Source: Kutzneria viridogrisea (GTDB taxonomy: Bacteria > Actinomycetota > Actinomycetes > Mycobacteriales > Pseudonocardiaceae). Taken from it: a DNA stretch of 64,000 bases. The position numbers were made by a program, and so were the translations under genes. The DNA lies in contig JACJID010000003.1 of NCBI GenBank assembly GCA_014138725.1, positions 744,001 through 808,000 on the forward strand, written 5' to 3'. Shown here in pieces: positions 41,776 through 49,627 of the stretch (position 1 is the first letter of the stretch; every line of letters starts with the position of its first letter). The notes beneath the pieces are model-generated. The model saw only the letters and a list, made by a program, of their open reading frames with translations. It was not told the DNA's origin and ran no database searches.

Positions 41776-42489
41776 TCAATTGCCTTGCCCCACCGGCTGC
41801 GGTGACTCAGTAACCGTGGCGTCGGAGCGCCGCTTTCCTCGGGCCAGCGGTGCCAGCATGCGCTGGATGATGAAGTACTCCGCGACGAGCACGTTGCCCA
41901 GGAGGGAGGCCCACGCGCTCGAGGTATAGACATCCCTGTACTCCAGCGACGGGATGACATTCATCAGCTGCACACCGAGCAACAGGTAAATCCGCAGAGT
42001 CACCGCGGCGAAGGTTAGCGTGTAGTTGCGAATCATCCAGATCCGGTGCAGCTGCACTTCACGGCGCCGGATCGTCCGGTAAGCCTGAGCGGCCGAATAC
42101 AACCAGGCCACCACCAGCATGTAGAACGCGACCTGCAAGGGGAAACCGCTCGGTGTGACCGCGGCGGAGTACGAGGCCGCCAGCGCGGCGGCCACGACCG
42201 ATACCAGGTACACCCGTCCCAGCACCCGATGCAACCGGGGGAAACGCGCCCGCAACCGCGGCACGAACTGCCACGGCCCGATGATCAGCGCCAGTCCGGC
42301 GGGCGCCGCATGAATGACCAGGCTCACGTAGTACCCCGGTATGCTCCTGTCAATCGGCACGGTCGAGCTTCCGGTCAGATACGGCGTTACGAAGTAGGCC
42401 GCGATACCGATCGCCAGCACGGCCAGAAGACCCCACAAGAACCACCACCAGCGACGGCGAGTGGCCCGCGACATGACTACAGTGGACAT
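41776..42489 (-). CDS. DUF2306 multi-pass membrane protein
   Basis: The product is 237 aa with about six membrane helices. It has features of the DUF2306 family, including an extracellular GYYVSLVIHAAPAGLALIIGPWQF segment, LHRVLGRVYLVSV, and VQLHRIWMIRNYTLTFAAVTLRIYLLL with conserved His/Arg. The ATG at 42489 follows GGAG. It is unknown in function; His residues in the helices suggest redox or heme-like chemistry but this is speculative. Its 3' end abuts the transposase remnant. Confidence 0.82.
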   Translation of the reverse strand: MSTVVMSRATRRRWWWFLWGLLAVLAIGIAAYFVTPYLTGSSTVPIDRSIPGYYVSLVIHAAPAGLALIIGPWQFVPRLRARFPRLHRVLGRVYLVSVVAAALAASYSAAVTPSGFPLQVAFYMLVVAWLYSAAQAYRTIRRREVQLHRIWMIRNYTLTFAAVTLRIYLLLGVQLMNVIPSLEYRDVYTSSAWASLLGNVLVAEYFIIQRMLAPLARGKRRSDATVTESPQPVGQGN

Positions 42490-42639
42490 GCGAATACTCC
42501 AATACCTAAACAAGAACCGCGAAATCGCCAATAGGTCGACAACGGAATGAACACCAGCAACCGAAGCGGCCGCCTTCGACCTCTCCAACACTCAGGGAAA
42601 GCGCAAACAACTAACCAGCTCTCGATGACCAAAACCCTG

Positions 42640-42702
42640 CCTATGTGGAGACCAGGGCGAGCCATGTTCCGAGCCAGTAGTGCACGAGGTTGCTGCGGCC
42701 AG
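42640..42702 (-). pseudogene. Fragment of the membrane gene found intact at 47806-48396
   Basis: The minus strand encodes RSNLVHYWLGTWLALVST then a stop, close to RRNLLHYSLGTWLVLVSA of the intact membrane protein at 47806-48396. It lies just beyond the left copy of the inverted repeat, in the same relative order (reductase, then membrane gene). The left copy may once have included more of the operon. Confidence 0.6.
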
Positions 42703-42756
42703 GATCTGCCTGCGGGTCTGGCCACCCTCCCTTGGGAGGTTTCCCGGTCAGCGCGT

Positions 42757-43797
42757 CTAGGGGGTGATGATGATTTTGCCGGTGGTGGTGTGTGATTCGG
42801 CGAGTGCTAGTGCCGCGCTGGTGTCGGCTAGGGGGAATTGTGCGGCGATCTGTGGGGTGAGTACGCCCTGGTCCAGTAGGGCCAGGACGTGGGTGAGGTC
42901 CTCGCGGAGCCGGTTCCGGAAGTTGGTGAGGTGGCGTTTGCCTGCCCAGAAGTTGTAGAAGTGTGCGGTCTTGCCGTTGGGGAGGGCGTTCCACAGGGCT
43001 AGTCGTGCGAAGGATTTCAGGATCGGGAGTTGTGAGTTGCCGTCGTGGTTTTTGGTGGCGGCGGTGCCGTAGGAGACCAGGACCCCGCCCCGGTGTAGTA
43101 GCCGCCAGGATTGCGTCAGCCCAGCGCCGCCGACGTGGTCGAACACGGCGTGGACGCCGTGGGGTGCGAGGTGGTGGATCCGCTGGTACATGTCCGGCTG
43201 GTGGTAGTCGACCGGGGTCGCGCCCAACTCCCGTACCCGGTCGTGATGCCGTGCCGAGGCCGTGCCGATCACCCTGATCCCGGCGTGTCGGGCCAGTTGC
43301 ACCAGTGTTGATCCGACTCCGCCGTTGGCGCCGAGGACCACGATGGTCGCGCCGGTGGGGACGCGGGCGGTGCGGTGCAGCATTTGCCAGGCGGTGATGC
43401 CGTTGACCACCAGGGTTTCCGCGGCGGCCGCGGTCACTCCGTCCGGCACGGGGATCAGGTCCGCGGCCTCCAGCAGTAGGGCGCTGGCCCAGGCGCCGGT
43501 TTTGGTGACTGCGGCGAATCTGTGTCCGATCAGTGTGGTGTCCACGTCGGGGCCGACGGCGGTGACGGTGCCGACGATGTCGTAGCCGGGGACGAAGGGG
43601 AAGGGTGGCTGGTCGTAGTACTTGCCGCGGCGCATCTGTTGTTCGGCGAAGGACACGCCGGTCGCGTCCATTCTGAGGATGACCTGGCCTGCGGTGGGGG
43701 TCGGGAGGTCGCGGGTGCGGGTCTGGAGGCCGGTGGGGTCGACCTTGCCGGGCAGGACGATCTCGGTGGCGCGGGTGGCGCGGGTGGTGGTGTTCAT
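42757..43797 (-). CDS. NADPH:quinone reductase-like MDR protein, copy 1
   Basis: The product is 346 aa, identical in amino-acid sequence to the gene at 46095-47135. It is a medium-chain dehydrogenase/reductase with the nucleotide loop VLGANGGVGSTLVQLARHAG. It has no zinc-binding His/Cys set, which places it with quinone oxidoreductases. The stop is TAG here and TAA in the other copy, marking the edge of the duplicated block. The promoter and operator are duplicated with it; the original TetR is reduced to eight codons on this side. Confidence 0.9.
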   Translation of the reverse strand: MNTTTRATRATEIVLPGKVDPTGLQTRTRDLPTPTAGQVILRMDATGVSFAEQQMRRGKYYDQPPFPFVPGYDIVGTVTAVGPDVDTTLIGHRFAAVTKTGAWASALLLEAADLIPVPDGVTAAAAETLVVNGITAWQMLHRTARVPTGATIVVLGANGGVGSTLVQLARHAGIRVIGTASARHHDRVRELGATPVDYHQPDMYQRIHHLAPHGVHAVFDHVGGAGLTQSWRLLHRGGVLVSYGTAATKNHDGNSQLPILKSFARLALWNALPNGKTAHFYNFWAGKRHLTNFRNRLREDLTHVLALLDQGVLTPQIAAQFPLADTSAALALAESHTTTGKIIITP

Positions 43798-43930
43798 GGG
43801 TTCTCCCTGGACCTGACCACGTGTGCTTACGGCCGTAAGGTTATTGGCGTAAGTCTAGGTCGCGCAAGGGGTAACGCCGATAAGTTTTCGGATGTAAGCT
43901 CACGGCATGGCAGACACGCCAACCGCACCC
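42758..43930. repeat. 1,173-bp inverted repeat, left copy
   Basis: Base x in this block pairs with 89892-x in 45962-47134. Identity was checked by eye at both ends and in several internal stretches. The block contains the reductase gene, its promoter palindrome and the first eight TetR codons. It breaks at the reductase stop codon on one side and inside TetR codon 9 on the other. Confidence 0.85.
43826..43839. promoter_or_regulatory. 14-bp palindrome, duplicated reductase operator
   Basis: CTTACGGCCGTAAG, 29 bp upstream of reductase copy 1, is identical to the site at 46053-46066. It remains although no intact TetR is divergent here, so this copy could be controlled in trans. Confidence 0.65.
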
Positions 43931-44246
43931 ACGGTGAGCGGCGATCTGGGTGACAGTGGCTCCTGCGCTGGGGTCGGCGGCCGCGAGTTCCTGGTCGGCG
44001 TGGCGCAGGCGGACTTGGCGGAGGTAGCCCATCAGGGTGGCGCCCGAAGGCGTACTGCAAGGCGCGGATGCTGACGTGGGTGGCGGCGGCGATGTCGGCG
44101 AGGCTGATGTCGCGGTGGGCGTGGTCCTCGATGAAGGCCATGGCGCGGCGCAGGGCGTCGTGGCGGTCTTCGATGGTGGGGCCGGTGGCGAACCCGTGGA
44201 GCTGGCGGATGTCACTGGCCTGGACGGCGGTGATCCAGGTGTCCAT
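43931..44246 (-). pseudogene. AraC-type regulator fragment, frameshifted and truncated
   Basis: RRAMAFIEDHAHRDISLADIAAATHVSIRALQYAFGRH continues in another frame as GYLRQVRLRHADQELAAADP and VTQIAA. It then ends where the inverted repeat begins (43930/43931). It closely resembles residues ~225-305 of the intact AraC regulator at 56051-57058. The N-terminal sensing domain and second helix-turn-helix are missing. Confidence 0.8.
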
Positions 44247-44249
44247 GGG

Positions 44250-44342
44250 CGGAGGTCAGTCCGGGGGCCTGTTCGGCGAACCTCGTGTGGCCGCATTCCT
44301 GGTTGCCGCAACAGAATCGGCGGCCCCGTAAGCAGATCGGCC
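44250..44342 (-). pseudogene. ISL3-type transposase N-terminal fragment
   Basis: The minus strand reads LRGRRFCCGNQECGHTRFAE followed by QAPGLT. This matches the zinc-ribbon start of ISL3-family transposases (RRF.C.N..C...FAE..PGL). Only ~30 codons remain between the AraC fragment and the acetyltransferase. Confidence 0.65.
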
Positions 44343-44918
44343 TCAGCGCCGCATGCACCAGGTGGTCGGCCCGCCGTCGGGGATGGTCACCTCGGCGGTC
44401 ACCTCGAAGCCGAGCTTGCGGTAAAACCGCACGTTGCGCTCTTCCGAGGTTTCCAGGAACGCGGGCACCCCGGCCTCCTCGGCCGCGCGCAGGCCGGGCT
44501 GGACGATCGCGCCACCGATGCCCTTGCCCTGCGCCTCCGGCCGGACGCCGAGGCTGCCGAGGAACCACACCGGCTCGGTCGGCCTGTGCGGTGCCAACGC
44601 GGCCGCGGCCCGCTCGGCGTACTCGGCCCGGTCGCCGGCCAACTCGCGCATCCGGGGCGCGATCGCGCCGAACGCCGCGGCAACGTCGGTGTCTGGATGC
44701 GTCCACACCGCCACCGCATCACCGTCGTCGCCGACCCACACCCGGCCGTGCCGCAGCCCGACGTGCTCGACGAACAGTCGCTCGAGCTCGCTCACTCGCT
44801 CGGCATGCCGGTCGCGCGCCACGGTGTGCCGCAGCCACGCGTAGTCGGCGAACGCCGCACTCAGTGTCTCGACCGCGCGCGGTACGTCCTCCAACGTAGC
44901 CAGACGAAGATCAACCAC
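44343..44918 (-). CDS. GNAT family N-acetyltransferase
   Basis: The product is 191 aa from the GTG at 44918, where VDLRLATLEDVPRAVETL begins the GNAT fold. The acetyl-CoA loop is VRPEAQGKGIGGAIVQ (Q/RxxGxG/A), followed by ERNVRFYRKLGFEVTAE. It would acetylate an unknown amine. Intact despite lying among IS remnants and between the arms of the inverted repeat, so it would flip with any inversion of that segment. Confidence 0.85.
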   Translation of the reverse strand: MVDLRLATLEDVPRAVETLSAAFADYAWLRHTVARDRHAERVSELERLFVEHVGLRHGRVWVGDDGDAVAVWTHPDTDVAAAFGAIAPRMRELAGDRAEYAERAAAALAPHRPTEPVWFLGSLGVRPEAQGKGIGGAIVQPGLRAAEEAGVPAFLETSEERNVRFYRKLGFEVTAEVTIPDGGPTTWCMRR

Positions 44919-45074
44919 GAACCCGAGAATACCCGCACGCCGCGCTTGGCTCTCAACTCCTGGCCACAATCAGCGCACACCACCGTCGCAGCCTGAGGAC
45001 GGGCCCACAGCCACACCGTGTCGCGGATCTGCTCGACTCGCTCGATTGTGCGGCTGCTGGCGATCGTTTACGCG

Positions 45075-45290
45075 GAACCCTCGGTTTGCCTTCCACTCAC
45101 TGATCACGACCCAGGTCTGGGTCAACGACCAGAAGACGTTGATGTTCAAGCACTCGTCGCGGAGCCGACCGTTGAACGACTCGACGTAGTCGTTGCGCCA
45201 GGGCTGGCCCGATGGAATGAACACCAACCCGACACGCTCCCCGGCCCAGTCCCGCATCGTGGTGCAGGCCAGCTCGGGACCGGGTTTTGT
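45075..45290 (-). pseudogene. IS3-family transposase C-terminal fragment
   Basis: The minus strand encodes FIPSGQPWRNDYVESFNGRL, RDECLNINVFWSL and VVISEWKANRG, the conserved end of IS3-family (OrfB, DDE) transposases. The final ~30 residues are replaced by unrelated sequence. The surrounding 44919-45343 holds no other recognisable gene; a short CADCG-containing stretch near 44970 is unassigned. Confidence 0.78.
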
Positions 45291-45343
45291 GTCAGGGCCA
45301 GTGCTGTGTGTTTGTTGGTGCGTCTGGGGTTCTGGTGCTCGGT

Positions 45344-45985
45344 TTATGTGGTGGTGAGGTGTGCCAGGGTGGTGATGATGCGGTCGGCGATGTCGGGGGG
45401 CCATGGGTAGGTGACCGTGACTGCGCGTTGGTGGGCCAGTCCGTGTAGGCCCAGCCAGAGTGCGACGGCGTCGGCGCGGAGGTCGGTGCTGGTGGCTTGG
45501 CCGGTGGCGATGCAGTCGCTGAGTGTCTGGGTGAGCAGGTGCATGCAGGCGTCGCCGAGGGTGGCGACGTCGTTGGCGGTTATGGATGTGTCGTGGAGTG
45601 CGGGCATCCACAGGCCGCCGAACATGGTGCGGTATCGCTCGGGGTGGTCTTGTGCGTAGCGCAGGTAGGCGTGGCAGCAGGCGAACAGTTGCTGTCGGGG
45701 GTCGTTGCCGGCGGCGTTCACGGCGGTGCGGAGTTGGGCTTCGAACTCGGCGAAGGCTTGCTGGACCACGGCCAGCATGATGGTCGGTTGGTCGGGGAAG
45801 TGGCGGTAGATCGAGGGTGCGGCGATCCCGACGCGGCGGGCGACCGAGCGCAGGGTGATGGCGCTTTCGTCGCCGGTCTCGTCGAGCAACGCGACCGCGG
45901 CGGTCACGATCTCCTCGCGGAGGCGGGCTCCTTCCCCGCGGCGGTTGCGGGAGCGGGCTGGGGGTGCGGTTGGCGTGTCTGCCAT
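45344..45985 (-). CDS. TetR family regulator (WHG-type C-terminal domain)
   Basis: The product is 213 aa. The helix-turn-helix includes RRVGIAAPSIYRHFPDQPTI, and the C-terminal domain contains YLRYAQDHPERYRTMFGGLW and LGLHGLAHQRAV, typical of TetR_C_33/WHG proteins. It is divergent from reductase copy 2 with the 14-bp palindrome between them, and is the likely repressor. Its first eight codons lie within the inverted repeat. It is paralogous to the TetR at 47139-47762. Confidence 0.9.
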   Translation of the reverse strand: MADTPTAPPARSRNRRGEGARLREEIVTAAVALLDETGDESAITLRSVARRVGIAAPSIYRHFPDQPTIMLAVVQQAFAEFEAQLRTAVNAAGNDPRQQLFACCHAYLRYAQDHPERYRTMFGGLWMPALHDTSITANDVATLGDACMHLLTQTLSDCIATGQATSTDLRADAVALWLGLHGLAHQRAVTVTYPWPPDIADRIITTLAHLTTT

Positions 45986-47134
45986 GCCGTGAGCTTACAT
46001 CCGAAAACTTATCGGCGTTACCCCTTGCGCGACCTAGACTTACGCCAATAACCTTACGGCCGTAAGCACACGTGGTCAGGTCCAGGGAGAACCCATGAAC
46101 ACCACCACCCGCGCCACCCGCGCCACCGAGATCGTCCTGCCCGGCAAGGTCGACCCCACCGGCCTCCAGACCCGCACCCGCGACCTCCCGACCCCCACCG
46201 CAGGCCAGGTCATCCTCAGAATGGACGCGACCGGCGTGTCCTTCGCCGAACAACAGATGCGCCGCGGCAAGTACTACGACCAGCCACCCTTCCCCTTCGT
46301 CCCCGGCTACGACATCGTCGGCACCGTCACCGCCGTCGGCCCCGACGTGGACACCACACTGATCGGACACAGATTCGCCGCAGTCACCAAAACCGGCGCC
46401 TGGGCCAGCGCCCTACTGCTGGAGGCCGCGGACCTGATCCCCGTGCCGGACGGAGTGACCGCGGCCGCCGCGGAAACCCTGGTGGTCAACGGCATCACCG
46501 CCTGGCAAATGCTGCACCGCACCGCCCGCGTCCCCACCGGCGCGACCATCGTGGTCCTCGGCGCCAACGGCGGAGTCGGATCAACACTGGTGCAACTGGC
46601 CCGACACGCCGGGATCAGGGTGATCGGCACGGCCTCGGCACGGCATCACGACCGGGTACGGGAGTTGGGCGCGACCCCGGTCGACTACCACCAGCCGGAC
46701 ATGTACCAGCGGATCCACCACCTCGCACCCCACGGCGTCCACGCCGTGTTCGACCACGTCGGCGGCGCTGGGCTGACGCAATCCTGGCGGCTACTACACC
46801 GGGGCGGGGTCCTGGTCTCCTACGGCACCGCCGCCACCAAAAACCACGACGGCAACTCACAACTCCCGATCCTGAAATCCTTCGCACGACTAGCCCTGTG
46901 GAACGCCCTCCCCAACGGCAAGACCGCACACTTCTACAACTTCTGGGCAGGCAAACGCCACCTCACCAACTTCCGGAACCGGCTCCGCGAGGACCTCACC
47001 CACGTCCTGGCCCTACTGGACCAGGGCGTACTCACCCCACAGATCGCCGCACAATTCCCCCTAGCCGACACCAGCGCGGCACTAGCACTCGCCGAATCAC
47101 ACACCACCACCGGCAAAATCATCATCACCCCCTA
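45962..47134. repeat. 1,173-bp inverted repeat, right copy
   Basis: Inverted partner of 42758-43930. Because the TetR (45344-45985) and the downstream TetR/membrane genes are intact on this side, this is probably the ancestral copy. The arms enclose 2,031 bp. Confidence 0.85.
46053..46066. promoter_or_regulatory. 14-bp palindrome, TetR operator candidate
   Basis: CTTACGGCCGTAAG is a perfect palindrome, with a further CTTACG half-site at about 46039. It lies in the 109-bp gap between the divergent TetR and reductase genes. Confidence 0.7.
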
Positions 47135-47135
47135 A
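46095..47135 (+). CDS. NADPH:quinone reductase-like MDR protein, copy 2
   Basis: The product is 346 aa, identical to copy 1. It has an N-terminal GroES-like domain (GYDIVGTVTAVGPDVDTTLIG) and the Rossmann loop VLGANGGVGSTLVQLA. It lacks structural-zinc cysteines. A one- or two-electron reduction of quinones or enones is expected. First gene of an operon with a second TetR (4 bp after the stop codon) and a membrane protein. Confidence 0.92.
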   Translation: MNTTTRATRATEIVLPGKVDPTGLQTRTRDLPTPTAGQVILRMDATGVSFAEQQMRRGKYYDQPPFPFVPGYDIVGTVTAVGPDVDTTLIGHRFAAVTKTGAWASALLLEAADLIPVPDGVTAAAAETLVVNGITAWQMLHRTARVPTGATIVVLGANGGVGSTLVQLARHAGIRVIGTASARHHDRVRELGATPVDYHQPDMYQRIHHLAPHGVHAVFDHVGGAGLTQSWRLLHRGGVLVSYGTAATKNHDGNSQLPILKSFARLALWNALPNGKTAHFYNFWAGKRHLTNFRNRLREDLTHVLALLDQGVLTPQIAAQFPLADTSAALALAESHTTTGKIIITP

Positions 47136-47138
47136 GCC

Positions 47139-47762
47139 ATGACCACACCACACCGGCCACGAAACCCCCGAGGACACGGCAAACGACTCCGCACAGAAAT
47201 CCTCACCGCAGCAACCGAACTGCTCGACACCGGCGGCGACGAGCGGACCGTGACGTTACGTGCCGTGGCCTGCCGGGTCGGCATCGCGCCGCCCTCGATC
47301 TATCCGCACTTCCTCGACCAGTCGGCCATCATGCTCGCCGTCGTACGGCAGAGTTTCGCCGAGCTGACCCATCGGCTACGAGCCGCCGCGGCGGCCGTCG
47401 TGGATCCCCGGCAGCGGCTGCACGCCCTCTGCCGGGCCTACCTGGAGTACGCCCAGAAGTATCCCCAGCGCTACCGCGTCATGTTCGGCGATCTCTGGCA
47501 CCCGGTCGTCGACGGCGGTGTCACCCCCGACGAGGTGACCACCATGGGTGCGGAAGCGATGCGCCTGCTCGTCGACAGCCTGGCCGCCTGTGTCGCATCG
47601 GGGCACAGCGCAAGCAGGGACCCGGCCGTCGACGCGATCGCCTTGTGGCTGGGGCTGCACGGGCTTGCCCATCAGCGAGCCGTCGCCAGTTGGTACCCCT
47701 GGCCCGCCGACATCACCCAGCGAGTGGCCATCCCGTTGGCCCGTCTCGTCAACGCTCGATAA
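47139..47762 (+). CDS. TetR family regulator, second in reductase operon
   Basis: The product is 207 aa. It is similar to the divergent TetR at 45344 throughout (RVGIAPPSIYPHFLDQSAI, YLEYAQKYPQRYRVMFGDLW, LWLGLHGLAHQRAV), so the reductase is flanked by two paralogous regulators. The ATG lies 4 bp after the reductase stop. Autoregulation via CTTACG-type sites is plausible. Confidence 0.88.
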   Translation: MTTPHRPRNPRGHGKRLRTEILTAATELLDTGGDERTVTLRAVACRVGIAPPSIYPHFLDQSAIMLAVVRQSFAELTHRLRAAAAAVVDPRQRLHALCRAYLEYAQKYPQRYRVMFGDLWHPVVDGGVTPDEVTTMGAEAMRLLVDSLAACVASGHSASRDPAVDAIALWLGLHGLAHQRAVASWYPWPADITQRVAIPLARLVNAR

Positions 47763-47805
47763 CACGCGTTGGCCGTAAATCGATCCATGCCCGGAGGCAT
47801 CCACC

Positions 47806-48396
47806 ATGACCACGATCGCGCTCCCCGGCGCCACCACCACCCGCACCGGCGAGGTCGACAACCGCGGCGCCTACACCAGCTTCGCGCTCGCCTACGTCCT
47901 CGGACACGGCGCCACCGTCATCTCCCAGGGCACCGATCCGCTGCTCGTCCTACCTGACTGGCTGCCGATGACGCTGCTGGGTGCCGGCCTCGCCGCCGGC
48001 ACGGTTTTCGCCATCCTCGCCGCCGCCCGCGCCCAACGCGGCGCCGACAAACCCACCATGCTCTCCGGCAATCTCCTCGGCCTGTCCTGGCTCAGCGGCA
48101 TCGCCGCCCTCTTCCTCGCCATCACCGGCCTCACCGCCATGGTGAACATGCCCACCCTGCAGACCATCCTCTGGCCCACCGGTTCCGGCCTCGTCTTCGG
48201 CCTGCTCTACCTCGGCGAAGGCGCCGCGCGCCGCAACCTGTTGCACTACAGCCTCGGCACGTGGCTCGTCCTGGTCTCCGCCTTCGCGCTGTTTCTCGGC
48301 ACCCCGGGCCTGTTCTGGATGCTGGCCATCGCAGGCGGTGGCGGCTACGCGGTCGCGGCTGTCCTCGAACACCGCCGCCTTGCCCCCACGCGCTGA
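47806..48396 (+). CDS. Uncharacterised multi-pass membrane protein
   Basis: The product is 196 aa with about five or six hydrophobic helices (LLGAGLAAGTVFAILAAARA, LLGLSWLSGIAALFLAITGL, WLVLVSAFALFLGTPGLFWML). GGAGG lies ahead of the ATG. It is not recognised. It is the third gene of the TetR-controlled reductase operon, so a role in the same stress or export response is likely. A decayed fragment of it occurs at 42640-42702. Confidence 0.75.
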   Translation: MTTIALPGATTTRTGEVDNRGAYTSFALAYVLGHGATVISQGTDPLLVLPDWLPMTLLGAGLAAGTVFAILAAARAQRGADKPTMLSGNLLGLSWLSGIAALFLAITGLTAMVNMPTLQTILWPTGSGLVFGLLYLGEGAARRNLLHYSLGTWLVLVSAFALFLGTPGLFWMLAIAGGGGYAVAAVLEHRRLAPTR

Positions 48397-48496
48397 CACG
48401 AACCCACACTACGATCCCGCCAGCGTGTCGAACCCCGCCCGAGGCCATCACCAAGGGCTCGGGCCAGTCATGGGCCCTCTAACGGACTCTTGTTAG

Positions 48497-49627
48497 TTAC
48501 CAGCCGTTGTGGCGTGGCCAAACCGCGTCGACGACCGGGGTGGCGGAACCGGTGGTCGTGCCGCTGATGACGTGGTACCGGTCGTGCTGGGCGGCGGTGG
48601 CGCAGGCGTGGTTGGGCAGGATGCGCAGGCGGGTCCCGATGGGGAGGTGGGGCAGGGGGCTGTCGGCGCGGGTGGTCAGGATGCCGTGCTCCTGGCTAGC
48701 TCCGGTCATGAACAGGTCGGGGATGAGGCGGCCGGTGAGGTCCGCGACGAGTCCGTAACCCTGGTCGAATGCTTGTGCCGCGGTGCCCCGGTCCCGGGAG
48801 GTGGCCATCCAGCCGCCGTCGGTGATGATCCAGTTCTTGTCCGGCTGGTGACCGATGACGGTGACGACCACGGAGAGGGCAAGGTCCTCGGTGGTGCAGA
48901 GGCCGATACCGGCCATGACGAGGTCGAAGAAAACGTAGTTGCCGGCGCGGACCTCGGTGACGCCGGTCAGGTCGGTGGCGGCGTGGGCGGTGGGGGTTGA
49001 TCCGACGCTGATGATCGGGCACGGCAAACCGGCGGCACGGAGGGCGTCGGCCGCGGCGAGGACGGTGTCCCGTTCGTTCCGGGCGGCCTGCCGCAGCGCG
49101 TCGGGCGTGTAGGCGAAGTAGGACTCGCCGGCGTGGGCGAGAACCCCGGCCAGGCCGTCGCCCAGGGCCTGGCCGATCTGCACGAGGGCGGGGTCAGTGG
49201 GTGCGATGCCGCCGCGGTGCCCGTCGCAGTCGATCTCGATCAGCGCCGGGATCCGGATGCCTTCCTCGTGTGCGAAGCGTGTCAGGGCCTCGGCTTGGGC
49301 GAGGCTGTCGAGCAGCACGGTGGGGATCACGCCGCGGCGCAGCAGTGCGGCGACGCGTGACAGCTTGTGCGCGTCGATGCCCACCGCGTAGAGGATGTCG
49401 TGATAGCCGGCGTCGGCGAAGTGCTCGGCCTCGGCGAGGGTCGACACCGTGATCGGCCCGCCCGCGTGCACGCGCCCGGCGACGTCGACGGACTTGCACG
49501 TCTTGACATGCAGGCGCAGCGGCACGCCGAGCGCGTCCAGGCGGTCGCGGAGCCGGGCGATGTTGCGGTCCAGCCGGGCGGCGTCGACGACGGCGAACGG
49601 GGTGTCTGGAGTGTCCAAAGTGGTCAC
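48497..49627 (-). CDS. DSD1-type PLP enzyme (D-threonine aldolase/D-serine dehydratase-like)
   Basis: The product is 376 aa of the alanine-racemase-fold (type III) PLP class. HVKTCKS near residue 40 carries the PLP-binding Lys region. The C-terminal PNHACATAAQHDRYHV provides the His and Cys that bind the metal in DSD1/D-threonine aldolase enzymes. It cleaves or dehydrates a beta-hydroxy D-amino acid. Its start overlaps the ornithine-cyclodeaminase-family stop by 4 nt. Beta-hydroxyaspartate aldolase (BhcC) belongs to this family, which matters given the neighbours. Confidence 0.87.
   Translation of the reverse strand: MTTLDTPDTPFAVVDAARLDRNIARLRDRLDALGVPLRLHVKTCKSVDVAGRVHAGGPITVSTLAEAEHFADAGYHDILYAVGIDAHKLSRVAALLRRGVIPTVLLDSLAQAEALTRFAHEEGIRIPALIEIDCDGHRGGIAPTDPALVQIGQALGDGLAGVLAHAGESYFAYTPDALRQAARNERDTVLAAADALRAAGLPCPIISVGSTPTAHAATDLTGVTEVRAGNYVFFDLVMAGIGLCTTEDLALSVVVTVIGHQPDKNWIITDGGWMATSRDRGTAAQAFDQGYGLVADLTGRLIPDLFMTGASQEHGILTTRADSPLPHLPIGTRLRILPNHACATAAQHDRYHVISGTTTGSATPVVDAVWPRHNGW

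Noticed and set aside
44970-46370. 466-residue minus-strand frame
   Set aside because: It is a chance join of the antisense of the reductase promoter region, the out-of-frame TetR and the IS3 fragment. Only the IS3 piece is recognisable.
42757-47135. Inverted repeat as the ends of a composite transposon
   Set aside because: The arms contain a metabolic gene rather than an insertion sequence, and no target-site duplication or transposase is at the outer edges.
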